NCBI GenBank assembly: GCA_035606355.1
Contig: DATNFO010000008.1
Coordinates: forward strand, 62,001 to 126,000
Source: Sulfopaludibacter sp035606355
GTDB lineage: Bacteria > Acidobacteriota > Terriglobia > Bryobacterales > Bryobacteraceae
Direction of reading: 5' to 3'
DNA length: 64,000 nucleotides
The position numbers and the translations under genes are program-made. The notes below the pieces were generated by a model. It saw only the letters and a list, made by a program, of their open reading frames with translations. It ran no database searches and had not been told where the DNA came from. How positions within the stretch are numbered: position 1 is the stretch's first letter; each line of letters starts with the position of its first letter. Positions 8,153 to 18,163 of the stretch are shown one piece after another.

Positions 8153-8182
8153 CATTTCCAACCAACTTACCCGAACTGCTAC

Positions 8183-9808
<1,626 letters not shown>

Positions 9809-9822
9809 GTCTGTATCGCTCC

Positions 9823-10140
9823 TTAGCTAGCTTTCTTGGCAGCCTTCGGCTGGCTCTCCAAAATCCCGAGGACTTCGTCCTCACGCATAATCAATAGCTC
9901 TTCGCCATCCAGCTTGATGTCGTTGCCGGAGTACTTGCCGAAGAGGATGCGGTCGCCCGGCTGAACGTCCAGGGCCACCACTTTGCCGTCTTCCAGCCGC
10001 TTGCCTTTGCCCACGGCGACCACTTCGCCTTCCTGCGGCTTTTCTTTGGCCGAGTCGGGGATATACAGACCGCCTTGCATCTGTTCCTGCTGCTCAATGC
10101 GCCTGACCACGATGCGGTCATAGAGCGGACGAATTTTCAT
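9823..10140 (-). CDS. groS: 10-kDa co-chaperonin GroES
   Basis: The 105-residue protein starts MKIRPLYDRIVVRRIE. It contains the mobile loop around QEQMQGGLYIPDSAKEKP, the roof-hairpin region, and KYSGNDIKLDGEELLIMRE near the end. It caps GroEL. The ATG at 10140 is chosen because it gives the conserved N-terminus and has GGAGG about 10 nt upstream; an upstream GTG would add six non-conserved residues. The tail QPKAAKKAS is a lysine-rich extension. Confidence 0.97.
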   Translation of the reverse strand: MKIRPLYDRIVVRRIEQQEQMQGGLYIPDSAKEKPQEGEVVAVGKGKRLEDGKVVALDVQPGDRILFGKYSGNDIKLDGEELLIMREDEVLGILESQPKAAKKAS

Positions 10141-10236
10141 GGAAATCACAACCTCCACAGTTGTTGAAATTTGGTTTTGGAATTGGTTCGAGTCTTGAAA
10201 CCCCCAGGTTCTATTTCTGGGTAGTTCCGACTCCCA

Positions 10237-10266
10237 TTATTAGCACACTCCGGGCGAGAGTGACAA
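10237..10266 (-). promoter_or_regulatory. groES promoter with degenerate CIRCE (HrcA) operator
   Basis: TTAGCACAC-N9-GAGTGACAA (10240-10266) matches the CIRCE consensus (TTAGCACTC-N9-GAGTGCTAA) at 8 of 9 and 7 of 9 positions with exactly 9 bp between arms. On the minus strand the same bases give TTGTCA (-35, 10266-10261) and TAATAA (-10, 10242-10237) with 18 bp between. HrcA binding would block the promoter. The HrcA gene is not in the window. Confidence 0.75.
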
Positions 10267-10321
10267 TAAATCTTTGCAAACTTATGCAAACGTTATGGTT
10301 ATTTTGCTTGACAATGAGACA

Positions 10322-10828
10322 CTAAGATTCCGGAGCCGCCTCAAACACACCCAACCGGCGGTTTTTTCTTACCGTCTGCCAGTCAAAGCATTTGCCGTTC
10401 ATCGCGGCATACACCCCCGCCTTAAGTGTCTGCACGAAAGCCAATGCCGTACCCAGATTGAACATCCCGTCCGAGCTGCCGAAGGTATACGGCACCATCG
10501 CGCCGGTGAGCACGATGGTTTTGCCTGTGACGTTCTTGCCGAGCACCGCGGCCGTGTTTTCCATGGTGTCCGTCCCGTGGGTAATCACGATGCGCTTCTC
10601 CGCGGCGGCGAGACACCGTTCCAGAATCGTCGCGCGCCCTTCATCGGTCATCTGCAGGGAGTCGATCATCATGAGCGTCTCCACTTCCACGTTCAGATGG
10701 CATCGCCCCAGCCGCAGCATGTCGGGAAGGTGCGTCTCCTTGAAAAACAGCTCGCCGGTGAGCTCGTTGTACTCCTTATCGAAGGTCCCGCCGGTCACCA
10801 GGATGCGTATGCGCTCATTTGCGAACAT
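10322..10828 (-). CDS. short single-domain asparaginase-family protein
   Basis: The protein has 168 residues and covers only the N-terminal asparaginase/glutaminase domain. VTGGTFDKEY (about 11-20) carries the first catalytic Thr, and VITHGTDTM (about 82-90) the second Thr and Asp. KTIVLTGAMVP follows. Usual type I/II asparaginases have about 330 residues with a second domain, which is absent; the stop codon is normal and no downstream remnant is seen, so this looks like a genuine short version and not a frameshift. Asn hydrolysis is plausible but unproven. The next gene upstream on the same strand is the alginate lyase, 25 bp away. Confidence 0.8.
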   Translation of the reverse strand: MFANERIRILVTGGTFDKEYNELTGELFFKETHLPDMLRLGRCHLNVEVETLMMIDSLQMTDEGRATILERCLAAAEKRIVITHGTDTMENTAAVLGKNVTGKTIVLTGAMVPYTFGSSDGMFNLGTALAFVQTLKAGVYAAMNGKCFDWQTVRKNRRLGVFEAAPES

Positions 10829-10853
10829 GATGCTATGGTAGCGGCCCGCGCCG

Positions 10854-12038
10854 TCAGCTTCGCACGAGCGTCTCTACAAACTGAACCCACGGCGAGTCGC
10901 TGTGCGGAAGCTGCTTGTATGCGTCCAGCAGCGAAGCCGAGGGCAACCCGATACCGGCCAGTCCGGGAAAAATGTATCCGTCGGGCGAGTACTTCGAGAT
11001 TTGCTGCTTCGTCCATTCGTCGGGATGCTGCAGGAAGGGAACCAGGTAATTGAAACTCTTCTCCACCGACACGCCATTCGCCGTGCGAAAGTGCCAAAGG
11101 TCCACGCCGTTCACCTGCGCGATGCGGCACAGCGTGGCAAAGGCATCGAGATTCATCGACGAGTAGCCGAGCGAATTGGTGCGTTCCTCTTCGCGCGGAC
11201 AGCTCCCGTCCGGCCGAATCTCGGTCGGCACCAGATACTTGCGGTAATGGTCCCAGCACATCCCTAGCGCGCTGGTGTCGCGTGTGAACGTAGCATACGC
11301 GGCGGCTTGCGCCGTCCACCAGGTGGCGTGATTGTTGCCGGAGGACTTCTCGTCGAGCCCGTACTTGCTGCTCATTATCCACCGCAGGTACGACGCATAC
11401 CAGCGGCGGACACCCGAAATCACGGCGGCATCGAAGCCGCCCGCGAGTTCCAGCAGCATCACCCCTTGAGCAGCGTGGATCAGCGAAACGGTATCGATGA
11501 TGCCGGTGCCGCGACCGGTGTTATGGCCGCGCACCATCTGCCCGTGCTCCAGATTCGGATTCATGCGGGTCTTGGGGTCGAGAAACCATGTGCTGAGCAC
11601 GAGCGCCGCCCGTGCGCTGCATTCGGTTCGCTTCAGGAACCACGCGCCCATCCCCAGAGAGAGCACCGCCGTGCACATCTTCCCGAGATCGTTGCGGTTG
11701 GCGTCGAAGCGGTCGGGGTTGCGGACGCCATCCTTGCGAATGTACGGTCCGTCCGGACTTTTAGGATCGGGCCACCAGTACGGCCCTTCACTGACATAGT
11801 CGTTGGGACCGGCATTCACGCCCAGCCCGCTCGGGCGCTGGCTGGTGACGCTCCATGGTCCGGCGGTGAGCGCGCCGGAAGCGTAGCGGTCCAGAATGGC
11901 GATCCGCTGCGGCGTGAGAGCTTCGCGCATGCGGTCGGCGTCGGCGTCGGAAATCAGGATCAGAGGGCGCGTCGAGCCGGCCCGCAGCACGCCCGCGGCG
12001 GCGGCTGTTCCCACAAACTGACGGCGGGTGAAAGACAT
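10854..12038 (-). CDS. exported alginate lyase-family polysaccharide lyase
   Basis: The protein has 394 residues from the chosen ATG, which gives a Tat signal MSFTRRQFVGTAAAAGVL; an upstream in-frame start would put 14 residues before the twin-arginine motif. The toroid alpha/alpha fold is indicated by SEGPYWWPDP (83-92), KSSGNNHATWW (231-241, with the Asn-His pair used in PL5-type catalysis) and YSSMNLDAFATL. Family members cleave alginate or related uronates in the periplasm by beta-elimination; the true substrate here is open. It is divergent from the flavin reductase gene by 61 bp. Confidence 0.85.
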   Translation of the reverse strand: MSFTRRQFVGTAAAAGVLRAGSTRPLILISDADADRMREALTPQRIAILDRYASGALTAGPWSVTSQRPSGLGVNAGPNDYVSEGPYWWPDPKSPDGPYIRKDGVRNPDRFDANRNDLGKMCTAVLSLGMGAWFLKRTECSARAALVLSTWFLDPKTRMNPNLEHGQMVRGHNTGRGTGIIDTVSLIHAAQGVMLLELAGGFDAAVISGVRRWYASYLRWIMSSKYGLDEKSSGNNHATWWTAQAAAYATFTRDTSALGMCWDHYRKYLVPTEIRPDGSCPREEERTNSLGYSSMNLDAFATLCRIAQVNGVDLWHFRTANGVSVEKSFNYLVPFLQHPDEWTKQQISKYSPDGYIFPGLAGIGLPSASLLDAYKQLPHSDSPWVQFVETLVRS

Positions 12039-12099
12039 GCCTGTATGCCGCCCATACAATATCACGAGTACCGGCAACACAGACGGCTATCATGAGGCC

Positions 12100-12711
12100 A
12101 TGCCCGAGTTCCACTTCTACGAGCCATCCAAGGGTCACCAGCTGCCGCACGATCCCTTCAAGGCCATCGTCGCGCCGCGCCCCATCGGTTGGATCTCCAC
12201 CCTCGATCGCGAAGGCCGCGTGAACCTCGCGCCATACAGTTTCTTCAACGCCGTCTGCGACCAGCCGCCGATGGTGATGTTCAGTTCCTCGGGCTGGAAG
12301 CATTCCGTAGCCAACATCGATGCCAGGCGCGAATTCGTGTGCAACCTGGTAACTCGCGGCCTCGCCGAACGGATGAACCTTACGTCCGCGCCCCTCCCCC
12401 ACGGCGAAAGCGAATTCGATTTCGCGCAGCTCGCCACAGCGCCCTGCCGCATCGTTTCTCCGCCGCGCGTTGCCGAGTCTCCCGCCGCCCTGGAATGCCG
12501 GCTCGTTCAGATCGTCCGGCTGCGCGATTTGCAAGGCGCCCAACTCGAGCAATACGTCACCATCGGCCAGGTGGTCGGCGTGCACATCGATCGCGCGCTG
12601 CTGAAGGACGGCCTCTTCGATTTGCTTTCCGCGCATCCCATTCAACGCGCCGGCTATGCCGCCGATTACACCGAAGCCACCACCGGATTTCAGATGCGCC
12701 GCCCACGGTAA
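12100..12711 (+). CDS. flavin reductase-like FMN-binding protein
   Basis: The 203-residue protein has the split-barrel flavin reductase domain: PFKAIVAPRPIGWISTLD (about 19-36), NLAPYSFFNAVCDQPPMVMF and ANIDARREFVCNLV. Members bind FMN and reduce it with NAD(P)H, or act as small oxidoreductases; the partner is unknown. The ATG at 12100 is preferred over in-frame upstream codons because the conserved N-terminus begins there and GAGG precedes it. Twelve bases separate it from the sigma-factor gene. Confidence 0.85.
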   Translation: MPEFHFYEPSKGHQLPHDPFKAIVAPRPIGWISTLDREGRVNLAPYSFFNAVCDQPPMVMFSSSGWKHSVANIDARREFVCNLVTRGLAERMNLTSAPLPHGESEFDFAQLATAPCRIVSPPRVAESPAALECRLVQIVRLRDLQGAQLEQYVTIGQVVGVHIDRALLKDGLFDLLSAHPIQRAGYAADYTEATTGFQMRRPR

Positions 12712-12722
12712 CGCACTAGAAT

Positions 12723-13406
12723 ATGAGCTTCTTGGGCTACGAACCGGATACCGCGCTCGGCGGCAACCAACACGACTTCCCCGCGACCCGGGATTCCCTG
12801 GTGGACGCCGCCGCTGCGGGAGGCGCGCAATCGCATGCTGCCCTTGGCCTCCTGGTGGCGCTCTACTGGAAGCCGGCCTACAAGCACGTGCGCATCAAAT
12901 GGCGCCGCGGCAACGAAGAGGCCAAGGACCTGGTGCAAGCCTTTTTCACGGCGCTCATCGAGCGCAACCTGCTCGCCGGCTTTGACCCTGCAAAGGGCCG
13001 CCTGCGCACCTGGATGCGGTCCTGCCTGGATCGCTTCGTGCTGAAAGATTTCGAATCGGCCTCGCGGCTGAAACGGGGCGGCGGCTCGGATCTGGTCTTC
13101 GATTTCGACGCCGCTGAGCGCGAGCTCGCCGCTACTTCTCCTTCGCCCGAAGAGATCTTTCTACGCGAATGGGAGCGCGAGGTCTTCACGCTCGCCCTCG
13201 CCGACCTTCGGCAACTCTGCCTCGCCGCGAACAAGCAGACGCAGCACCGTATCTTCGAGCAGTACGATCTCGCCTACGAGCCGCGCCCCGCCTATGCCGA
13301 CCTGGCGCGCGAGCACGACATCCCCGTCACCACCGTCACCAACCACCTCGCCTGGGCGCGCCGCGAGCTGCGGCGGCTCGTTCGCGAGCGCATGAGTCGC
13401 TCATGA
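12723..13406 (+). CDS. RNA polymerase ECF-type sigma factor linked to a Ser/Thr kinase
   Basis: The protein has 227 residues. Region 2 is EEAKDLVQAFFTALIERNLL and GRLRTWMRSCLDRFVLKDFE (about 62-105). Region 4 has a helix-turn-helix at YADLAREHDIPVTTVTNHLAWARREL (about 190-217), which is cited here only by position and ends. It directs RNA polymerase to alternative promoters. There is no anti-sigma gene; instead its stop overlaps the start of a kinase gene by 4 bp (ATGA), which fits ECF groups that are switched on by phosphorylation. Confidence 0.85.
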   Translation: MSFLGYEPDTALGGNQHDFPATRDSLVDAAAAGGAQSHAALGLLVALYWKPAYKHVRIKWRRGNEEAKDLVQAFFTALIERNLLAGFDPAKGRLRTWMRSCLDRFVLKDFESASRLKRGGGSDLVFDFDAAERELAATSPSPEEIFLREWEREVFTLALADLRQLCLAANKQTQHRIFEQYDLAYEPRPAYADLAREHDIPVTTVTNHLAWARRELRRLVRERMSRS

Positions 13407-14227
13407 TCGGCGATCGCGTTTTCGAGCATCTGCGGCGCGTCACGGAGATTCCCGACCTCTCCGGCACTCACTACGAGTTGCTCGCGGAAATCGGCCGCGG
13501 CGGCATGGGCGTGGTCTACCGTGCGCGCGACACGCGCCTCGATAGACTCGTGGCCCTGAAGGTCATCGATGCCGGCCCCGTCGACGAGCCGCGCACGCTT
13601 GCCGCTCTGGAACACGCCGGCCTCGTGCCTGTGTACGATTGCGGAACGCTCGACGACGGGCGCACTTATTACGCCATGCGTCTCATCGCCGGACAGCGCC
13701 TGGACGACTACATCAGTGGCAAACCTTCCCTGCCCGCGCGGCTGCGCGTGTTCGAGAAGATTTGCGACGCGGTAGCGTTTGCGCACGATCGCGGCATCGT
13801 CCATTGCGATCTCAAACCGCACAACATCATGACCGGCGACTTTGGCGAAGTTTTCGTGATGGATTGGGGCGTCGCCAATCTGCCGCACGCCGGTACGCCG
13901 CGATACCGTGCTCCCGATGAGGCGCCCACACCGCAAACCGATGTGTTCGCCTTGGGCCGGATTCTCGAGGACCTTGGTCCGCTTCCCCGCCCTCTCGCCG
14001 CGGTCGCCGCGCGCGCATCTTCCGATGACCCGGCGGCACGCTATGCGTCGGTGAACGAGTTGACGGCCGAGATCGCGCGATTTCTCGATGGCCTTCCCGT
14101 AGCCGCCTATCGCGAAGGGCCGCTGGAGGCAATGACGCGCTTCGCCCGGCGCAATCACGTGCTGCTGCTTTTGCTCGCGACGTATCTGCTGGTGAAATTT
14201 GCCCTGCTGCTGATTTTCCGGCGATAA
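13403..14227 (+). CDS. membrane-anchored Ser/Thr protein kinase
   Basis: The protein has 274 residues. The glycine loop is GRGGMGVVYRA (31-41), the ATP Lys is in ALKV (53), the catalytic loop is HCDLKPHNIM (134-143), DWG (154-156) replaces DFG, and APD (170-172) replaces APE. The HRD arginine is Cys, so it belongs to the non-RD class. The activation segment is very short. One transmembrane helix at about 250-271 is followed by RR, which leaves the kinase domain in the cytoplasm with no sensor outside. It is translationally coupled to the sigma gene by ATGA. Phosphorylation of that sigma factor is inferred. Confidence 0.88.
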   Translation: MIGDRVFEHLRRVTEIPDLSGTHYELLAEIGRGGMGVVYRARDTRLDRLVALKVIDAGPVDEPRTLAALEHAGLVPVYDCGTLDDGRTYYAMRLIAGQRLDDYISGKPSLPARLRVFEKICDAVAFAHDRGIVHCDLKPHNIMTGDFGEVFVMDWGVANLPHAGTPRYRAPDEAPTPQTDVFALGRILEDLGPLPRPLAAVAARASSDDPAARYASVNELTAEIARFLDGLPVAAYREGPLEAMTRFARRNHVLLLLLATYLLVKFALLLIFRR

Positions 14228-14281
14228 ATTATTTTTAAAGGAATGTTCCGGTACGCGGTATAGAGCAGTGGAGAGTCGAAC

Positions 14282-14662
14282 ATGAACAAACCGGTAGTTG
14301 GAATCGCGGTCGGCGCCGCTCTAGGCGTGCTTGACGGCGCAACAGCGTGGTTCGAGCCCAAGGTGCGCCCGGAAATCGCGGCCATCCTGATGGGCTCGGG
14401 CGTGAAAGGCATGGTGGTGGGGCTGTTGGCCGGCTTTTTCGCGCGCAAGGTGAGTTCCACGCGTGCGGGAATCGCGGTCGGCGCGGGCCTCGGCCTGCTC
14501 TTCGCCTGGCTCGTCGCCATGATGCCGCAGCCCGACGGCAGCCACTATTACGTCCAGATCATGTTGCCCGGCTTCATCACGGGCGCCATCATCGGCTTTC
14601 TGACACAACGAATGGGGACTTCCCCGAAAGGATCGAGCTATGCCAAGACCAGTTCACTTTGA
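14282..14662 (+). CDS. small glycine-rich multi-span membrane protein, function unknown
   Basis: The protein has 126 residues with about four hydrophobic segments: GIAVGAALGVLDG, GVKGMVVGLLAGFFA, AGIAVGAGLGLLFAWLVAM and LPGFITGAIIGFLT. Glycine-rich helices suggest tight packing in the inner membrane. I do not recognise a named family. It begins 54 bp after the kinase gene and overlaps the start of the VOC gene by 23 bp, so the two are probably cotranscribed. Confidence 0.7.
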   Translation: MNKPVVGIAVGAALGVLDGATAWFEPKVRPEIAAILMGSGVKGMVVGLLAGFFARKVSSTRAGIAVGAGLGLLFAWLVAMMPQPDGSHYYVQIMLPGFITGAIIGFLTQRMGTSPKGSSYAKTSSL

Positions 14663-15008
14663 GATACCTGCTGACAATCCCGAACGGCTCATGTCGTTCT
14701 ACGGCGCCATCTTCGGATGGACCTTCCATAAATTCGAAGGAGGCGCGCCGTATTGGCTCGTCACCACCGGCGATTCGAAGGAGCCGGGCATCAACGGCGG
14801 AATCCTTCCGCGACAGTATCCCAACCAGCCGTGCGTCAACACCACTTCGGTGGCGAATGTCGACGAGAGCATCGCGGCGGTAACCGCCAACGGAGGCGAA
14901 ATCGCACTCCCGAAAATGGCCATCCCGGGAGTCGGCTGGTTGGCGTATGCCAAGGACCCCGAAGGCCACGTCTTCGGAATGATGCAGCCAGATCCAGCAG
15001 CGAAGTAG
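14640..15008 (+). CDS. VOC-family (glyoxalase / bleomycin-resistance fold) protein
   Basis: The 122-residue protein is a single VOC unit pair: MPRPVHFEIPADNPERLMSF with H6 as a possible metal ligand, FYGAIFGWTF, then DPEGHVFGMMQPD with a His/Glu region typical of the second half. Such proteins bind divalent metals and small molecules; the ligand cannot be predicted. It overlaps the preceding membrane-protein gene and is followed by a palindromic repeat element. Confidence 0.88.
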   Translation: MPRPVHFEIPADNPERLMSFYGAIFGWTFHKFEGGAPYWLVTTGDSKEPGINGGILPRQYPNQPCVNTTSVANVDESIAAVTANGGEIALPKMAIPGVGWLAYAKDPEGHVFGMMQPDPAAK

Positions 15009-15040
15009 CATTCCAACGCACTCGCATCCCCGGCACCTGG

Positions 15041-15150
15041 CCGCTCCCTCACGGTCACGGCTCCGTATGTAGTCGATTCCGCTAACGGAGCCGCGACCGT
15101 GAGGGAGCGGTAAAAGGTGCATCGAAAGGCGAATGAATCGCGACGAGAAC
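15041..15150. repeat. palindromic dispersed repeat, copy 1
   Basis: Arms 15041-15066 and 15085-15110 match at 25 of 26 positions as an inverted repeat with an 18-nt loop. The flank 15111-15150 (TAAAAGGTGCATCGAAAGGC onward) is shared, in opposite orientation, with the copies at 37183-37414 and 58388-58437. It has no coding capacity and fills the space between the VOC gene and the sortilin-like gene. Confidence 0.85.
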
Positions 15151-15233
15151 AACAGCCGCACGCCCATGTATGCGCTTTCAGAATCGCCCTCCGGGTGTCA
15201 TAATAACAACGCACATTCACCCGGAGGTGCGTT

Positions 15234-18086
15234 CTGACAAAAAAACTCGCTCTCATATTCGCCGCCATAGGCCTCGCCGCCACCGCCTTCTCCGCCGATT
15301 CCGGCCTCAGCGGTCTGCTCAACAGCTTCACCTTCCGCAATCTGGGACCGTGGCGGACCGGCGCGTGGGTCTCCTGCCTCGCCGTGCCGGAATCGCCTGC
15401 CAAGGCGCATCGCGACGTCATGTTTGCCGGAGCGCGCACCGGCGGCGTCTGGCGCACCACCAACGCCGGAACCACTTGGGAGCCGGTCACCGACTCCGTA
15501 GGCATCACCTCTGTGGGCGCGGTCGCCGTCGCGCCATCCAATGCCAACGTCGTCTGGGTCGGAACCGGCGACAACTCCCTGACTCGCAGCGCCTATTGGG
15601 GCGATGGCGTCTACAAATCCACCGACGGCGGCAACACGTGGACCAACATGGGCCTGCGCGACACGCAGCACATCGCCCGCATCGTCATTCACCCGACCAA
15701 TCCCGATATCGTGTGGGTCGCAGCGCTCGGCCATCTGGGCACGCCCAATCACGAGCGCGGCGTTTTCAAGACCACCGACGGCGGCCGCACGTGGCAGCAG
15801 GAAGTCTTCGTCAACGACACCACCGGAGCGGTAGATCTCGCCATCGACTGGCGCAACCCGAACGTGCTCTACGCGGCCATGTACGATGCGATTCGCCTCC
15901 CCTGGAAAATCATGGAGGCACGTCCGGGCGGCGGCATATATAAGACTGCCGACGGCGGAGCCCACTGGCAGAAAGTCGCCGCCGGTTTGCCGCAAGGGAC
16001 CACCGGCCGCATCGGCATCGACGTGTGCCGGAAGAATCCCAGCACCGTCTACGCCGTCATCGACAACTTCAGCCTCCGGCCCGGAGCCGCCCAGCAGCGT
16101 GACACCTCCTTCGCGGCTCCCTCCTCCTACATCGGCGGCGAAGTCTATCGCACCGACGATGCCGGCGTATCGTGGCGCCGCGTCAGCGCCGAAGGCGAGG
16201 ACGTCAGCCGCAAGGCGGGATACTCCTTCAATCAGTTGCGCGTCGATCCGAACAATCCGGACCGCGTCTTCATCACCGGCTCGAACATGCTCGAGTCCAA
16301 TGACGGCGGAAAGACATGGGCCGGCCTCGGACGCGGTGGACGCGCTCCCTTCGCTTCCACGTTCGGCGACTTCCGCAGTTTTTGGATCGATCCCGACGAT
16401 TCCGATCACATGATCGCCACCTCCGATGGCGGAGTCTCCGTCTCCTACGACGGCGGCCGCACCACCGACCATTTTGCGAACCTCAAGCTCGGCGAATTCT
16501 ACGCCATCGGGCTCGACATGGCGAAGCCCTACCACATCTTCGGCGGCTTGCAGGATCACGAGAGCTGGATGGGACCGTCAAACGGCTGGTCCGGCCGCGT
16601 CAACATTGATGACTGGATGACCGTGGGCGTCGGCGACGGCATGTATAACGAGCCCGACCCAACCGGCCGCTGGGTCTACAACACGCAAGAGTTCGGAACC
16701 CTTGGCCGCTTCGATCTCGAAACCCGAACCCGCACCATCATCGACCCGACCAAGCCAAATTCGCCACACCCCTTCACCAACATTCGGCCGCTCGGCGCGC
16801 GCAACCCCGCGCCCGATTCCGTTCTGTACCGCTTCAACTGGATTGCGCCCATCCGCCTCTCTCCGCACGATCCCAACACAATCTACTACGGCTCACAATT
16901 TCTGCTGCGCTCGAAAGATCGCGGCGACCATTGGGAGGTCGCAAGCCCGGACCTCACCACCAATAACCCCGAGAAGATCAACACGCAGAACACGTCCATC
17001 CAGCACTGCACCATTGTGACGATTTCTGAATCTCCGGCGCAGGCGGGTGTCATCTGGGTGGGCACCGATGATGGCAAGGTCCAGGTCACGCGCGACAATG
17101 GCGCGCATTGGACCGACACCACCGCGAAGGTAACCGCCGCAGGCGGCCCCGAAGACGCGTGGGTGTCGCGCGTGTATGCCTCCCGCTTTCAACCCGGCGT
17201 CGCCTATGTAACGAAGTCGCGGCGCCGCCAGGACGACTTCCGTCCCTTCGTCTTCCGCACCCAGGATTTCGGCGCCACGTGGACCCGCATCACCGCGGGC
17301 CTGCCCGATGTCGCCGAGGCTACGAGCATCGTCGAGGATATCGTTCAGCCGAACCTCGTGTTCCTGGGCACCAGTTCGGGCGTCTTCGCCTCCTTCGATC
17401 GCGGCGCGAATTGGATGCGCTTCCAGTCGAATATGGCGCCGGCGCCGGTCACTGACATGCTCGTGCATCCGCGCGAAGGCGATCTGGTAGTCGGAACCTA
17501 CGGTCGCGGCGTCTGGGTAACGAACATCGTTCCGCTGCGCGGTCTGGATAGCAGGATTTTGACAAGCGATGCCACGCTGCTGCCGGTCCGCTCGTTCGCC
17601 GAACGCAACGAAGGCGCGCTCGGCAATTACCGTCTGCTTGGCGATCGATACCCTGTTGCGCCGAACGAGCCCAACGGGATGGTGGTTGCTTATTACCTCA
17701 GGGAAGCGCCCGGCAACGCGAATGCGGAAACTCCTGCGGCGGGGCAAGGTCGAGGACGCGGTGGCTTCGGCGGACCTATGTGTGTCGCTGATCCCGGCGA
17801 CGCAAAGCGGCCCTACCTCACGGTGTCCGATACCTCCGGAAAGGTGGTCTGCACGCTCCTTCCGCCGAGCCATGCGGGAATCAACGAGGCGGTCTGGAAT
17901 CTCGCCATGTATGCGCCATCGTCACAACCCGCCGGTGGTGGTCGCGGACGCGGCGGCTTCGCGCAGCAACCCCCAGCGGCGCCGGGCGAGTACACGTTCA
18001 CTCTGCACGTGAACGGTAAGACCTATGAGCAGAAGGCGAGACTGCTTTCGCGCGCGCCCACGGCCACGCAACATATGGAGCAGTAA
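15234..18086 (+). CDS. secreted sortilin/VPS10-like beta-propeller protein (BNR repeats), CTG start
   Basis: From CTG at 15234 the protein has 950 residues: signal peptide TKKLALIFAAIGLAATAFSA, then BNR-type repeats with S/T-x-D-G-G-x-T-W (KSTDGGNTWTN, KTTDGGRTWQQ, ESNDGGKTWAG) forming VPS10/sortilin-like propellers to about residue 780, and a Gly/Arg-rich linker segment near the C-terminus. Family members are extracellular and common in Acidobacteriota; their ligands are unknown. No ATG, GTG or TTG occurs in frame between the upstream stop (15204) and 15384. CTG has GGAGG 6 bp upstream (15223-15227), and using GTG at 15384 would remove the signal peptide. Confidence 0.85.
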   Translation: MTKKLALIFAAIGLAATAFSADSGLSGLLNSFTFRNLGPWRTGAWVSCLAVPESPAKAHRDVMFAGARTGGVWRTTNAGTTWEPVTDSVGITSVGAVAVAPSNANVVWVGTGDNSLTRSAYWGDGVYKSTDGGNTWTNMGLRDTQHIARIVIHPTNPDIVWVAALGHLGTPNHERGVFKTTDGGRTWQQEVFVNDTTGAVDLAIDWRNPNVLYAAMYDAIRLPWKIMEARPGGGIYKTADGGAHWQKVAAGLPQGTTGRIGIDVCRKNPSTVYAVIDNFSLRPGAAQQRDTSFAAPSSYIGGEVYRTDDAGVSWRRVSAEGEDVSRKAGYSFNQLRVDPNNPDRVFITGSNMLESNDGGKTWAGLGRGGRAPFASTFGDFRSFWIDPDDSDHMIATSDGGVSVSYDGGRTTDHFANLKLGEFYAIGLDMAKPYHIFGGLQDHESWMGPSNGWSGRVNIDDWMTVGVGDGMYNEPDPTGRWVYNTQEFGTLGRFDLETRTRTIIDPTKPNSPHPFTNIRPLGARNPAPDSVLYRFNWIAPIRLSPHDPNTIYYGSQFLLRSKDRGDHWEVASPDLTTNNPEKINTQNTSIQHCTIVTISESPAQAGVIWVGTDDGKVQVTRDNGAHWTDTTAKVTAAGGPEDAWVSRVYASRFQPGVAYVTKSRRRQDDFRPFVFRTQDFGATWTRITAGLPDVAEATSIVEDIVQPNLVFLGTSSGVFASFDRGANWMRFQSNMAPAPVTDMLVHPREGDLVVGTYGRGVWVTNIVPLRGLDSRILTSDATLLPVRSFAERNEGALGNYRLLGDRYPVAPNEPNGMVVAYYLREAPGNANAETPAAGQGRGRGGFGGPMCVADPGDAKRPYLTVSDTSGKVVCTLLPPSHAGINEAVWNLAMYAPSSQPAGGGRGRGGFAQQPPAAPGEYTFTLHVNGKTYEQKARLLSRAPTATQHMEQ

Positions 18087-18109
18087 CACTTCGAACGGCC
18101 AAAAATCGA

Positions 18110-18138
18110 TTGACTCTCCGGATGTATGCGATTACAGT
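18110..18138 (+). promoter_or_regulatory. candidate sigma-70 promoter of the TonB receptor gene
   Basis: TTGACT (18110-18115) and TACAGT (18133-18138) are 17 bp apart, 5 of 6 and 4 of 6 matches to consensus. The start codon is 26 bp downstream, with GGAGGG between. Confidence 0.45.
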
Positions 18139-18163
18139 AATTGCACCATCTGGAGGGCTTTTG

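Noticed and set aside
10191..10203. A T-loop-like GGTTCGAGTC before groES
   Set aside because: No acceptor or anticodon arm can be made around it; it is part of the groES leader.
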